64,000 nucleotides of DNA from Bradyrhizobium lupini (GCF_040939785.1 NZ_CP162553.1:3410001-3474000), one strand, 5' to 3'. Positions 29,976 to 39,315 are shown, numbered from the stretch's first letter. Notes: generated by a model from the letters alone, not told the origin. Numbers and translations are program-made.

Positions 29976-30350
29976 ATGAGCCAGAACCGTTCGAGCGTCG
30001 AAGCCGTCGTGCAATCTTACTTCGACGGACTTTACGAGGGTGATGCCGAAAAGCTCGGCGCCATCTTCCATCCCTCCGCCGATTTGCGCTGGGTCGAGAA
30101 GGGCGAGCTGCAGGTGCTGACCGTGCCGGACTGGCTCGACCGCGTGCGCAAGCGCCCCTCCGGCAAGGCCGAAGGCAAGCCGCGCGAGGATTTCATCGTC
30201 ACGATTGACCGTTCGGACGACAAGACCGCCTTCATCAAGGTCCGATGCCAACTGCCGCCGCGTTTTTTCACGGACTATCTGGTGGCTATGAAGCTCGCCG
30301 ACGGCTGGCAGATCGTATCGAAGTCTTACCGGTATGATCTGCGAGAGTGA
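29976..30350 (+). CDS. NTF2-like (SnoaL/lumazine-binding type) protein
   Basis: A 124-residue cone-shaped NTF2-like protein with the motif YFDGLYEGDAEKLGAIFHP near its start and RFFTDYLVAMKLADGW near its end. Such proteins are enzymes or small-ligand binders; no specific role can be assigned. A clear paralogue lies at 62764-63132. Confidence 0.75.
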   Translation: MSQNRSSVEAVVQSYFDGLYEGDAEKLGAIFHPSADLRWVEKGELQVLTVPDWLDRVRKRPSGKAEGKPREDFIVTIDRSDDKTAFIKVRCQLPPRFFTDYLVAMKLADGWQIVSKSYRYDLRE

Positions 30351-30394
30351 GGGCTTCCGCTGCCCGAAATCGGGCACACTCGTCCCACATCCTC

Positions 30395-30474
30395 CGTCAT
30401 TGCGAGCGAAGCAAAGTAATCCAGAGTCTTTCCGCGGAGGAAGACTGGATTGCTTCGCTGCGCTCGCAATGACG
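30395..30474. repeat. Palindromic repeat, family B
   Basis: A nearly complete 80-base palindrome runs from CGTCATTGCGAGCG to its complement CGCTCGCAATGACG with a CCGCGG centre. It lies between the NTF2-like and beta-lactamase genes. Partial traces of the same family occur near 9258 and 33065. This type is widespread between Bradyrhizobium genes and can fold into a long hairpin in RNA. Confidence 0.75.
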
Positions 30475-30533
30475 ATGCGGATGGAGTGCATGCCGCATCT
30501 CTCCCCCGCCCCGTCTCGCTCAAAAGGTCCCCC

Positions 30534-31403
30534 ATGCTTCTCGACCGCCGTTCGCTGCTCGCCTCGCTGTACTGGATCGCCGCCTCCCCCGCGCTCGCCG
30601 CAGACGCGCAGCCTGAGCTCGAAACCTATGAGCGCGAGAGTGGCGGCCGGATCGGGGTCTATGCCGAGAACCTCGCGACCGGCGCAAGGCTCGCCTGGCG
30701 CGCCGACGAACGGTTCGTCATGTGCTCGACATTCAAGGCTTCGCTGGCGGCATGCGTCCTGGCGCGGGTCGATCGTGGCGAGGATCAGCTTGCGGCCATG
30801 ATCCCGTACGGCAAGGCCGACCTGCTGGAGTACGCACCGGTCGCCAAGCAGAACATTGCCGCCGGCGCAATGTCGGTCACCGAGATGTGCAAGGCGATCG
30901 TCGAGCTCAGCGACAACACCTGCGCCAATTTATTGCTGGCGCGGATCGGCGGTCCCGCCGCACTCACCGCGTTCTGGCGGTCGCTCGGCGACACCGCCTC
31001 GCGGCTCGACCACAACGAGCCCGAGCTCAACCGCTCACCGCCCGGCGATCCCCGCGACACCACGACGCCGGCGGCGATGGCAGGCAATCTGCGCCGGCTG
31101 CTCACGGGCGAGGCGCTGTCGGCCACCTCGCGCGCGCAGCTCACGGAGTGGCTAGTGGGCTGCAAGACCGGTGCGAACCGGCTGCGTGGCGGGCTCCCCG
31201 CAAGCTGGAAGATCGGCGACAAGACCGGCAACAACGGCAAGGACGCATCCGGCGACATCGCGGTGGCCTGGCCCAAGCCCGATACGAAGCCCGATGCACC
31301 GATCCTGATCGCGGCCTATACCCAGGGCGGCACGCCGAGCGCGGCGCAGATCGAAACCGTGTTCGCACGCATCGGCCGCATGGTGGCCGAACGGCTGGCG
31401 TAA
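30534..31403 (+). CDS. bla: Class A beta-lactamase
   Basis: A 289-residue periplasmic serine beta-lactamase with a signal peptide ending near ALAAD. All class A signatures are present: STFK (Ser65 to Lys68), SDN (126-128), ExxLN (Glu162 to Asn166) and KTG (230-232). It hydrolyses beta-lactam rings through an acyl-enzyme. It lies alone without an AmpR-like regulator, so expression is probably constitutive. The start at 30534 is chosen because it begins the signal peptide. Confidence 0.93.
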   Translation: MLLDRRSLLASLYWIAASPALAADAQPELETYERESGGRIGVYAENLATGARLAWRADERFVMCSTFKASLAACVLARVDRGEDQLAAMIPYGKADLLEYAPVAKQNIAAGAMSVTEMCKAIVELSDNTCANLLLARIGGPAALTAFWRSLGDTASRLDHNEPELNRSPPGDPRDTTTPAAMAGNLRRLLTGEALSATSRAQLTEWLVGCKTGANRLRGGLPASWKIGDKTGNNGKDASGDIAVAWPKPDTKPDAPILIAAYTQGGTPSAAQIETVFARIGRMVAERLA

Positions 31404-31452
31404 AGCCGCACGCATTGACCTTGCGACCGCTTCCGGGTGAAGACAGACCATC

Positions 31453-33059
31453 ATGGAAGCGAAATTTCAGACCTTTCTCATCCTGCTCGCCGTGCTGGCG
31501 GGCACCGCGCTTGTCGCGCGCCGCTTCAACATCGCGCCCGCCATTCTGCTGATGCTCTCAGGTGTCGGCCTTGCCTTCGTGCCGGGCATGCCAGCGGTCG
31601 AACTGCCGCCGGAACTGGTGCTGCTGATGGTGCTGCCGCCGCTGATCTACTCGGCGAGCGTCGCGATGAGCTGGCGCGAGTTCAAAAAGAATCTTCGCCC
31701 GATCGTGCTGCTGGCGGTCGGTGCGGTGATCTTCACCGCGGCGTTGGTCGCAACCGCCACGCATTATTTCATCGGCCTGCCCTGGACGATCGGCTTCCTG
31801 CTCGGCGCCATCGTCGCGCCGCCCGACGTGGTGGCGCCGCTCGCGATCGCGCGCCGGCTGCATCTGCCGCGCAGGCTGATGGTCATCCTCGAAGGCGAAG
31901 GGCTCGCGAATGATGCCACCGCTCTGATCCTCTACCGCTTCGCGCTCGCCGCAATCATGGTCGGGCAATTCTCGCTGCCTCTGGCAGGCGGCGAGTTCTT
32001 GCTCATCGTCGCCGGCGAGATCGCCTTCGGCATCGGCGTCGGTTGGCTCTCCCTGCGGTTCCGCAAATGGTCGGGAGACCCGCAGGTCGAGCTGACACTG
32101 TCGCTGATCACGCCCTACGTGTCCTACTGGCTGCCCGAGCATCTCGGCGGCTCCGGCGTGATCGCCACCGTCGCCTGTGGCCTCTATGTGAGCTGGAATG
32201 GCCCGCTGCTGATCTCGGCATCGACGCGCCTGCAAGGCATCTTCTTCTGGGACCTCGTGATTTATCTGATCGAGGGCTTGCTGTTCCTGCTCACCGGATT
32301 CCAGATGCGCGCACTCTACGAGAAATCGAAGGCGTTCCCGCTCGACGACATCATGATTGCGACTGCCGTGGTGCTGGCGGTGGTCGTGATCGCGCGCTTC
32401 GCCTGGCTCTATCCCGCGACCTATCTGCCACGAATGCTCAGCAAGTCGCTGCGTGCGCGCGATCCGTCACCACCATGGCAATGGCCGTTCGTGCTTGCGT
32501 TCACCGGCGTGCGCGGCGCGGTGTCGCTGGCGGCAGCACTGGCGCTGCCGTTCACGCTGCCGGGCGGCGAGGCCTTTCCGTTTCGCGACCTGATCCTGTT
32601 CGTCGCGTTCGGCGTCATCTTCATCACACTGATCGGCGTCGGCCTCACGCTGCCCCCGTGGTTCGTTGGCTCGGTGTCGCGGAAGCCGGTCGCAACGAGC
32701 ATGCCGCCGAGCACGAGGCCGAGATCGCGGCACGGCGCCAGGCCCTCGACGCGGCGCTAAAGTCGCTCGACGCGCTGACCGAGGAAAAGGACGTGTCCGA
32801 CGAGGTGATGCGGCTCCTGCGCGCCCGCCACGAGATCCGGGTCAACCAGCTGCCGGACTCGCTCGATCCCACCCACCACGACGTCTCCGCCGCCGGCACC
32901 GCACTGACCCGCGGTCTGATCGCCGCCGAGCGCAAGTTCATCCACGAGCTGCTGCGCGACGGCCAGATCACCGACGAGACGCGGCGGCGGATCGAGCGCG
33001 ATCTGGACCTGGAGGAGGCAAGCTTGGCAAACCGGGAGTACCGGGGAGGGCCGCTATAG
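31453..33059 (+). pseudogene. Na+/H+ antiporter (CPA1/NhaP type), frameshifted
   Basis: The restored protein has about 535 residues: roughly twelve membrane helices followed by a cytoplasmic helical tail of about 130 residues. Ion-binding signatures include GAIVAPPDVVAP and GEGLANDATALI, the latter with the essential Asn-Asp pair. It exchanges sodium (or potassium) for protons across the inner membrane. A C-run at 32653-32657 reads C5; C6 would continue LPPVVRWLGVAEAG and restore the tail to the stop at 33057-33059. As written all membrane helices remain but the tail is replaced. Confidence 0.85.
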
Positions 33060-33085
33060 ATTCCCGTCATTGCTAGGGGCGCGAA

Positions 33086-33907
33086 CTACCGCCTCTCGCA
33101 AAATTCCCTCATCGCCACCGCCACGGCGCCCGCAATGATCTCCTGCCGCTCCGGGGAGTTCATCGCCATCTCCTCGTCGCGGTTGATGATGGAGCCCGCT
33201 TCGAGCAGCACTGCGGCGCTGCGGGTTTGCGAGAGCACAACGAGCCCGTCATAGCGATAGACGCCGACATCCTTGTCGAGCAATTGGCGCCGGTAGCGGC
33301 CCATCACCGGCAGGGTGTATTGGCTGGCATAGTGCAGGTCCTGCTCCTTCAGCTGCCTGCCGATCATCCGGGCCAGCATCAGGCTGGCGGCGAAGTGCGG
33401 ATTCCGCTGCGACACGAACAGAGAGTGGCCCGAAAAGCGGTCGCTGAAATAGCTGTTCGCGCCGTCGAACTCCCAATTCCCGAGCAGCTTGTCCGGCACA
33501 GAATCGTGATGGATCGACAGGAAGAGATCGGCCCGGGCATCGTTCGCGGTGCTGACGCGCTTGAACAGGCTCGGTCGCGCCTTGCCGTCGGTGACGAGCA
33601 GCCGGGTCGCGGCAAAGCCTTCGGCCCTGAGCCTCGCCGCAATCAGACTTGCAAGCCGGAAGTTGAAGCCGAACTCCGTGTCGTTGCGCGCGCTCAACGC
33701 GCCGTAGGAGTCCGCGGTGTGCCCGACATCCACGACGATCCGGAATTTCGACATCTCACACTTGACCGGCGCGTGCTGCGGCTTGGGTTTCGCGATTTTC
33801 CGCGCGATAGCAGCATGACCAGAGCCTGCAGGCGCCAGCGACCATAGCAAGATCGACGCGACCAGCGTCGAGACGAGACTTGCGATGATGCTGCGCGGCT
33901 GCCGCAA
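33086..33907 (-). CDS. N-acetylmuramoyl-L-alanine amidase (Amidase_3)
   Basis: A 273-residue exported zinc amidase that cleaves stem peptides from peptidoglycan. It has an N-terminal signal anchor (SLVSTLVASILLWSLAPAG) and the catalytic core motifs VVDVGH (zinc His), NDTEFGFNFRLA (zinc Glu), SIHHDS (zinc His) and LLEAGS (catalytic Glu). Unlike AmiC it carries no AMIN targeting domain. The start is TTG at 33907, three bases after the Rieske-gene stop, so it may be transcribed with that gene. Confidence 0.85.
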   Translation of the reverse strand: MRQPRSIIASLVSTLVASILLWSLAPAGSGHAAIARKIAKPKPQHAPVKCEMSKFRIVVDVGHTADSYGALSARNDTEFGFNFRLASLIAARLRAEGFAATRLLVTDGKARPSLFKRVSTANDARADLFLSIHHDSVPDKLLGNWEFDGANSYFSDRFSGHSLFVSQRNPHFAASLMLARMIGRQLKEQDLHYASQYTLPVMGRYRRQLLDKDVGVYRYDGLVVLSQTRSAAVLLEAGSIINRDEEMAMNSPERQEIIAGAVAVAMREFCERR

Positions 33908-33910
33908 GCG

Positions 33911-35248
33911 CTACTCCGCTGCCGCGATTCGCGGTCGGCCGACAAAGCCCGTGACGTCACCGAATCGCTCCAGCATCACCGCGGAAAGGTCCTTGGCCTT
34001 ACTGGTGACGCAGGCGCCCGAGCGCACGGCGTAGCGATCCTGATGCGCGGCGTGCGGCGGCGGCTCGCCCTGCTGAAGCGCCCGCGCCAGCTCCATCACG
34101 ACTTTCCGGAAATGCATGATACCGAGATCGGTCGGACCGAGATGCTCGCGGGTGCGGTCGGCGATCGGGCCCTGGCTGTCCTGCACGGCCGCATCCTGTT
34201 CGGAGACGCCCTTGATGCCGGTGTAGCTCCTGGTCTTCTGCAGCTTGCGGTCGATCAGATAGTCGTTGCCCTTGTGGCGCAGCGGCACGTAATTGTCGCC
34301 AACCTCCGCGATCACGCCGTTGCCGCGGTCAAAGACGTCGCGCTCGGCTTGCGTCAGCGGCCGCTCCGGATTCCAGGCATAGGTGTAGATCCAGCAATTG
34401 GTGTCGGTGACGGGCACGAAAGTCTGGCCAAAGATGTTCTCACCCGGCATCGCGCTCGGGGCATAGGCGTGGAACGGCATCAGAAATTGCGCAATGCGCC
34501 AGTAGATGTTGTCGCCGCCGGTGAGCCGCCCGCCGGCGATGGTGAGGCCCGCCGCGTGCGCGGCGATCTTGATCACGGGACGCGGATCCTCCGCGATCCA
34601 GCGCATGTGATCGCTCGACATCCGCGCGATCGGATTCACGAAATGCTTCTTGATGTCCAGGATCTCGTTCTCCTCCTTGTCGAAGGAGAGATGGGCGAAG
34701 GTGAAATGCGCGGTGTCGATCGAGCCTTCCAGCGCCTGCACCCAGTTGCAGTCCTGCCATTTCTTGCTGACATAGCGGTGCGAGGCCGGCAGCAGTGCCA
34801 TTTCGAGATCGGGCAGCTCGGGCATCGCATCCGCGGGACCCATATAGGCCCAGATCATCTCGCCCCATTCGCGCGCCGGATAGGATTTGATACGGATGAG
34901 GTCTTTGGCATTGAGGTCGGGATAGGACGTCGGCATGTCGACGCAGCGGCCGTCGGTGTCGAACTTCCAGCCGTGATAGACGCAGCGGATGCCGCATTCC
35001 TCGTTGCGCCCGAGCCAGAGATTGGCGCCGCGATGCGGGCAGTACTGATCGATGATTCCGACAACGCCGCGCGTATCGCGGAAGGCGAGCAGCTCCTCGC
35101 TGAGAACGATGATCTTCTTCGGCTCGCCGTCGGGTTCAGGGAGTTCTTCGGACAGCAGCACAGGAATCCAGAACCGGCGCAACAATTCGCCCATGCCCGT
35201 ACCAGAGCCCGACTCGGTCAGGAATTTGTTGTCCTCGGCGCGGAGCAT
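33911..35248 (-). CDS. Rieske non-heme iron oxygenase, phthalate-dioxygenase-like
   Basis: A 445-residue oxygenase large subunit. The Rieske 2Fe-2S ligands are Cys70, His72, Cys89 and His92 (CPHRG, CVYHGW). The mononuclear iron motif is EGSIDTAHFTFAH. The architecture resembles phthalate 4,5-dioxygenase or vanillate demethylase-type oxygenases that need a separate reductase, which is not encoded nearby. The ATG at 35248 begins the usual N-terminus; the longer frame is spurious. It lies downstream of the TauD-type gene in the same direction. Confidence 0.88.
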   Translation of the reverse strand: MLRAEDNKFLTESGSGTGMGELLRRFWIPVLLSEELPEPDGEPKKIIVLSEELLAFRDTRGVVGIIDQYCPHRGANLWLGRNEECGIRCVYHGWKFDTDGRCVDMPTSYPDLNAKDLIRIKSYPAREWGEMIWAYMGPADAMPELPDLEMALLPASHRYVSKKWQDCNWVQALEGSIDTAHFTFAHLSFDKEENEILDIKKHFVNPIARMSSDHMRWIAEDPRPVIKIAAHAAGLTIAGGRLTGGDNIYWRIAQFLMPFHAYAPSAMPGENIFGQTFVPVTDTNCWIYTYAWNPERPLTQAERDVFDRGNGVIAEVGDNYVPLRHKGNDYLIDRKLQKTRSYTGIKGVSEQDAAVQDSQGPIADRTREHLGPTDLGIMHFRKVVMELARALQQGEPPPHAAHQDRYAVRSGACVTSKAKDLSAVMLERFGDVTGFVGRPRIAAAE

Positions 35249-35334
35249 GGAAAATCCTCCCGACGGTCGTTGTTGCCGGCAAGATTGGCGCGGACGCGGG
35301 AAGACGTCAACGCGGAACGCGGCGCGCAGGCCGG

Positions 35335-36231
35335 TTAAACCGGCCGCTCCCCCTTCACCGTCACGCGCGTGCCGGAGCGCGTGTGCGGCCAGTAATCCCA
35401 CATCGCGCGGTGCTGGGTGCAGCGGTTGTCCCAGAAGGCGATGGCATTCTCTGTCCAGCGAAAGCGGCACTGGAACAGCGGATTCTCGGCGTGCTGGTAG
35501 AGATAGGCAAGCATCGCCTCGCTCTCGTCGCGCGGGATGCCGTTGATGTGCCGGGTGAAGCCGCGGTTGACATAGAGCGCCTTCTTGCCGGTGACCGGAT
35601 GCGTGCGCACCACGGGATGCTCGGCACTCGGATAGGACGGGCGGTCGGCGACGCCGTAATTGGCGTAGAGCCCGCGATAGATCGGCTCGCCGTCATGCAA
35701 CGCAGTCAGCCCGTCGAGATAGGCCTTCATCCGGTCCGACAGCGCCTCGTAGGCCGCATACATGTTGGCGAACAGCGTGTCGCCGCCGCGCGGCGGGCAC
35801 TGCTTGATGTAGAGGATCGAGCCCATCGGCGGCTCGTGATCGCAGGACACGTCGGAATGCCAGCCCTCGCCATTGGCCCGCGGCGAATTCGCATCCGCAT
35901 AGATCTTCATCAGGGCCGGGTCTTCATCCTCATGCGGCGCGGCGGGATGGAAATGCAGCTCACCGAACTTGCGGCCGAAGGCGAGATGCTGTTGAGGCGT
36001 GATGTGCTGGTCGCGGAAGAAGATGACGAGGTTTTCGGCAAGCGCGCGGTGGACCTCGTCCATCTGCCGGTTGGAGCGCGCATCGTCGGAGACGAGCTTG
36101 CCGATGTCGACGCCCGAGATTTCCGCGCCGATGATCGGGGTCAGCTTTTCGACCGCGATGGTCTCGTAAGGCGCGCCGTCGTCCGTCGCGTGGCGATAGC
36201 GCGGGCCCTGCTTGCCGGCGAGTGAGCTCAT
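35335..36231 (-). CDS. TauD/TfdA-family 2-oxoglutarate-dependent dioxygenase
   Basis: A 298-residue Fe(II)/2-oxoglutarate dioxygenase. The metal triad is His125 and Asp127 (GWHSDVSC) plus His274 (CTQHRAMWDY), and the oxoglutarate Arg is in HTRSGTRVTV. It has the TauD hallmark WTENAIAFWDNRCTQH. Possible substrates are sulfonates such as taurine or alkyl/aryloxy acids; the sequence does not decide. An aliphatic-sulfonate-type ABC system is encoded far away at 55837-58672. It precedes the Rieske gene by 86 bases. Confidence 0.88.
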   Translation of the reverse strand: MSSLAGKQGPRYRHATDDGAPYETIAVEKLTPIIGAEISGVDIGKLVSDDARSNRQMDEVHRALAENLVIFFRDQHITPQQHLAFGRKFGELHFHPAAPHEDEDPALMKIYADANSPRANGEGWHSDVSCDHEPPMGSILYIKQCPPRGGDTLFANMYAAYEALSDRMKAYLDGLTALHDGEPIYRGLYANYGVADRPSYPSAEHPVVRTHPVTGKKALYVNRGFTRHINGIPRDESEAMLAYLYQHAENPLFQCRFRWTENAIAFWDNRCTQHRAMWDYWPHTRSGTRVTVKGERPV

Positions 36232-36275
36232 GGCGTGTCTCCCGATGCATTCTTGCTTGGGAGCATCGTAGCAAT

Positions 36276-36358
36276 GTAGGACGGCTTAGCGAAGCGTAAC
36301 CCGCCACTTCGCGCCCGCAAAAATAAGGCGGGTTACGCTTTCGCTAACCCGCCCTACG
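36276..36358. repeat. Palindromic repeat, family C
   Basis: This imperfect 83-base inverted repeat has outer arms GTAGGACGG and CCGCCCTACG and inner arms GCGTAACCCGCC and GGCGGGTTACGC. It separates ispG from the dioxygenase gene. A relative sits after mutS at 52251-52331. It could also act as a transcription terminator for ispG. Confidence 0.7.
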
Positions 36359-36378
36359 ATTCCTGATCTGGAGCAGAA

Positions 36379-37662
36379 CTATTCCGCCGCGGTCACCGGC
36401 ACCTTGGCGCCCTGGCCGTAGCGCTGCTCGATGTAGTCGATCACGAGTGCTTTGAAGTCGGCGGAGATGGTCGGGCCGCGCAGGGTGCGGAACTTCTTGC
36501 CGTCGACGAACACCGGGGCAGCCGGCGCCTCGCCCGTGCCCGGCAGCGAGATGCCGATATTGGCGTGCTTGGATTCGCCGGGGCCGTTGACGATGCAGCC
36601 CATCACCGCGACGTTGAGTTCTTCCACGCCGGGATATTTCGTCTTCCAGGTCGGCATCTCGTCGCGGATGAACCCCTGGATCGAGCTGGCCAGCTCCTGG
36701 AAGGTGGTCGAGGTGGTGCGGCCGCAGCCGGGGCACGCCGCAACCAGCGGCACGAAGGTGCGGAAGCCCATGGTCTGCAAGAGCTCCTGGCCGACCTGCA
36801 CTTCGCGGGTGCGGTCGCCGCCGGGCTCCGGCGTCAGCGAGATGCGGATGGTGTCGCCGATGCCCTGCTGCAACAGGATGCCGAGCGCGGCCGAGGACGC
36901 CACGATGCCCTTGGTGCCCATGCCGGCCTCGGTCAGGCCGAGATGGATCGCGTAATCGGAACGGCTGGCGAGATCCTGATAGACCGCGATCAGATCCTGC
37001 ACGGCCGAGACTTTGGCCGAGAGGATGATGCGATTCTTCGGCATGCCGAGCTCTTCGGCGCGCGCGGCCGAGAGCAGTGCGGACTGCACCATGGCCTCGC
37101 GCGTCACCGCGCGCACGTCGCGCGGATCGGCGGACGCGGCGTTCTCGTCCATCAGCTTGGTCAGCAGCTCCTGGTCGAGCGAGCCCCAATTGGCGCCGAT
37201 GCGCACCGGCTTGTTGTTCTTGTTGGCAATCTCGATGATGTCGGCGAACTGGGTGTCGCGCTTGTCCTTGAAGCCGACATTGCCGGGATTGATGCGATAT
37301 TTGGCGAGCGCCTCGGCGCAGGCCGGATAGGCCGCGAGCAGCTTGTGGCCGATATAGTGAAAGTCGCCGATCAGCGGCGTGGTGATGCCGCGCTTGAGCA
37401 GGCCGTCGCGGATGTGCGGGACGGCGGCGGCGGCCTCCTCACGGTCCACGGTGATGCGGACCATTTCGGAGCCGGCGCGGGCGAGCGCTGCGACCTGGGC
37501 AATGGTGCCGTCGATATCGGCGGTGTCGGTGTTGGTCATCGACTGCACGACGATCGGCGCGCCGCCGCCGACGGCAACGTCGCCGACCTTGACCTGGGTG
37601 GTCTTGTGCCGGGGCGCGGGGCCCGCGACGTCGGAATCGATGGTTTTTTCGAGCTTGTTCAT
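36379..37662 (-). CDS. ispG: 4-hydroxy-3-methylbut-2-en-1-yl diphosphate synthase IspG
   Basis: A 427-residue 4Fe-4S enzyme of the methylerythritol-phosphate pathway that makes HMBPP from the cyclic diphosphate MEcPP. It has the N-terminal barrel motif [16 protein letters not shown] and iron-sulfur cysteines in [10 protein letters not shown] and GCIVNGPGE. The ATG at 37662 is used; a TTG three codons upstream is also in frame. It supplies precursors for the prenyl synthase encoded at 25818. A DMT permease gene lies 12 bases upstream on the same strand. Confidence 0.95.
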   Translation of the reverse strand: MNKLEKTIDSDVAGPAPRHKTTQVKVGDVAVGGGAPIVVQSMTNTDTADIDGTIAQVAALARAGSEMVRITVDREEAAAAVPHIRDGLLKRGITTPLIGDFHYIGHKLLAAYPACAEALAKYRINPGNVGFKDKRDTQFADIIEIANKNNKPVRIGANWGSLDQELLTKLMDENAASADPRDVRAVTREAMVQSALLSAARAEELGMPKNRIILSAKVSAVQDLIAVYQDLASRSDYAIHLGLTEAGMGTKGIVASSAALGILLQQGIGDTIRISLTPEPGGDRTREVQVGQELLQTMGFRTFVPLVAACPGCGRTTSTTFQELASSIQGFIRDEMPTWKTKYPGVEELNVAVMGCIVNGPGESKHANIGISLPGTGEAPAAPVFVDGKKFRTLRGPTISADFKALVIDYIEQRYGQGAKVPVTAAE

Positions 37663-37674
37663 GGCGTCCAAATA

Positions 37675-38628
37675 TCAGGTTTTGGTGACGTTCAGCAATG
37701 CATCGCGCGGCGCCGCAGCGGATTGACTGGGACGGTTAACCAGAAAAAGCCCAGCAATGACAAGGACGGCGGCAGCCCCGAATGTCAGGTTCAGCGTGTC
37801 GTGCATGATGAAATAGCTACCCACCACGCCAAACAAAGGGGTGATGAAGGTAAAAGCCGACAATTTGCTGGCCGAATAGGTCTTCACCAGCGCGAACCAA
37901 AGCGTGAACGTGGTTCCCACGACCCAGATCGCCTGGAAGGCCATCAGGCCCAGCGACAGCGGCGACGGGGTGTGGGGGATGGTCTCCCCGAACAGCCAGG
38001 CGGCCAGCCCCAGGATCGGGATCGAGGTCGCGACCTGATAGCCCAGCGCCTTCTCGGGCGCCGCGAAGCGCAGCCGCGTGCCCTTGGCAACCAGCGTGGT
38101 CGCCGCCCACAGCGCCGCGCCGCCGACGATCATGAGATCGCCGAGCAGAACATGCAGATCGACGTTGGGCTGCGGCACGCCGATCGCGAGCGCGACACCA
38201 GCAAAGCTGATGGCGAGCCCCAGCCATTGCGTCCCACCAAGTCGCTCGCCGAGCACTTGGTAGGAGCCGAGCGCGACGAAGAACGGCGCGGTGTAGAGGA
38301 ACACGACCGCCCGCGACGCCGGCGTGAAGCGCAGGCCCTGGAAGATCAGCACGAACTCGATGCCGAACATCAGTCCGGCGATCACGCCGGGCTTCCAGGT
38401 GCCGTCGCGCTCGAAGAATTTAACGCCGCGCAAGCTGCCGATGATGAACAGCACCGGCAGCGCGCCCATCGAGCGGAACGTGGCCTGAAGCATCGGCGGA
38501 ATGTCCGGCAGCACCAGCTTCACGGCGATCTGGTTGAACCCCCAGGTCAGGCACAGCATGAGCATCAGGGCGATGGCGCCGGCACTGAGGGGACGACCGG
38601 CGGACGGTATGGCTTGAGGTGAGGACAT
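37675..38628 (-). CDS. EamA-family (DMT superfamily) transporter
   Basis: A 317-residue inner-membrane protein with ten predicted helices arranged as two EamA repeats; LMLCLTWGFNQIAVKL marks the first. It belongs to the drug/metabolite transporter superfamily, whose members export amino acids or metabolites. The substrate is unknown. It lies between zur and ispG, all on the same strand, with a 35-base gap after zur, so it may be part of a zur operon. Confidence 0.85.
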   Translation of the reverse strand: MSSPQAIPSAGRPLSAGAIALMLMLCLTWGFNQIAVKLVLPDIPPMLQATFRSMGALPVLFIIGSLRGVKFFERDGTWKPGVIAGLMFGIEFVLIFQGLRFTPASRAVVFLYTAPFFVALGSYQVLGERLGGTQWLGLAISFAGVALAIGVPQPNVDLHVLLGDLMIVGGAALWAATTLVAKGTRLRFAAPEKALGYQVATSIPILGLAAWLFGETIPHTPSPLSLGLMAFQAIWVVGTTFTLWFALVKTYSASKLSAFTFITPLFGVVGSYFIMHDTLNLTFGAAAVLVIAGLFLVNRPSQSAAAPRDALLNVTKT

Positions 38629-38663
38629 TTCTTCCTAAAAACCGGCTTTGCGCCGTTGTTGCT

Positions 38664-39158
38664 CTATGCGGCTTTCTGACAATGCGCACAAACGCCCGTG
38701 ATTTCCACCACCGACAATTTGGGAGCGAAGCCTGAGCTGCGCGCGGCGACGTTGAGGTCCTTGGCGAAGGATGCCGACGGAATCTCACCGACCAGGCCGC
38801 AGCGCTCGCAGATCAGGAACGTCACCGCCGAGATCGCGTCGTGGTCGTGAGCGGCGCAGGCGAGATAGGCGTTGCGGCTTTCGATCCGGTGCACGAGGCC
38901 GTTGGCCATCAGGAAATCGAGAGCACGATAGACCGTGATCGGCGCCGGCCGCGACATCGACTTCGCCAGTTCGTCGATGACCTCATAGGCGCCGAGCGGC
39001 CGGTGGCTCGAGAGCAGCGCCCCCAATACATGGCGGCGTATAGGCGTGAATTTCTGCGCGCGCTCTCCGCAAACGGCCTCGGCATGCGCCAGCGCATCCG
39101 CGGTGCAGCGGCCGTGATCGTGATCGGGCGCGGGAAATGCCGGTTTTGCGAGGGTCAT
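38664..39158 (-). CDS. zur: Fur-family zinc uptake regulator Zur
   Basis: A 164-residue Fur-family repressor with a winged helix (TPIRRHVLGALLSSHRP, ITVYRALDFLMANGLVHRI) and structural zinc cysteines CERC and CAHC. The pattern (HDHDA loop, long C-terminal domain ending in CAHC) fits Zur better than Fur or PerR. It would repress zinc uptake genes when zinc is sufficient. No znuABC lies in the window. Confidence 0.83.
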   Translation of the reverse strand: MTLAKPAFPAPDHDHGRCTADALAHAEAVCGERAQKFTPIRRHVLGALLSSHRPLGAYEVIDELAKSMSRPAPITVYRALDFLMANGLVHRIESRNAYLACAAHDHDAISAVTFLICERCGLVGEIPSASFAKDLNVAARSSGFAPKLSVVEITGVCAHCQKAA

Positions 39159-39271
39159 GCGACCGGCGTTCTAGCATTTCGAAAGGGGAACCCAAAGCAG
39201 GACCGGCGATGCGGCCAGCAGCCATGCTCGGCCTGCGGGACAGCGTCCCGCAAACCCGCCATGAAATAATC

Positions 39272-39301
39272 ATAAGCTTGCTTATTATATTGCAAGCTTA
39301 T
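39272..39301. promoter_or_regulatory. Palindromic operator upstream of marR-emrAB
   Basis: A perfect ten-base inverted repeat, ATAAGCTTGC and GCAAGCTTAT, is separated by ten A/T bases. It ends 14 bases before the marR ATG, over the place where the promoter should be. It is the best candidate for the binding site of the MarR repressor encoded immediately downstream. Confidence 0.65.
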
Positions 39302-39315
39302 TGGAGACCAAGCTC

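Noticed and set aside
34043..35338. A long frame opposite the Rieske oxygenase
   Set aside because: No domain, composition typical of antisense shadows, and the real gene is clear.
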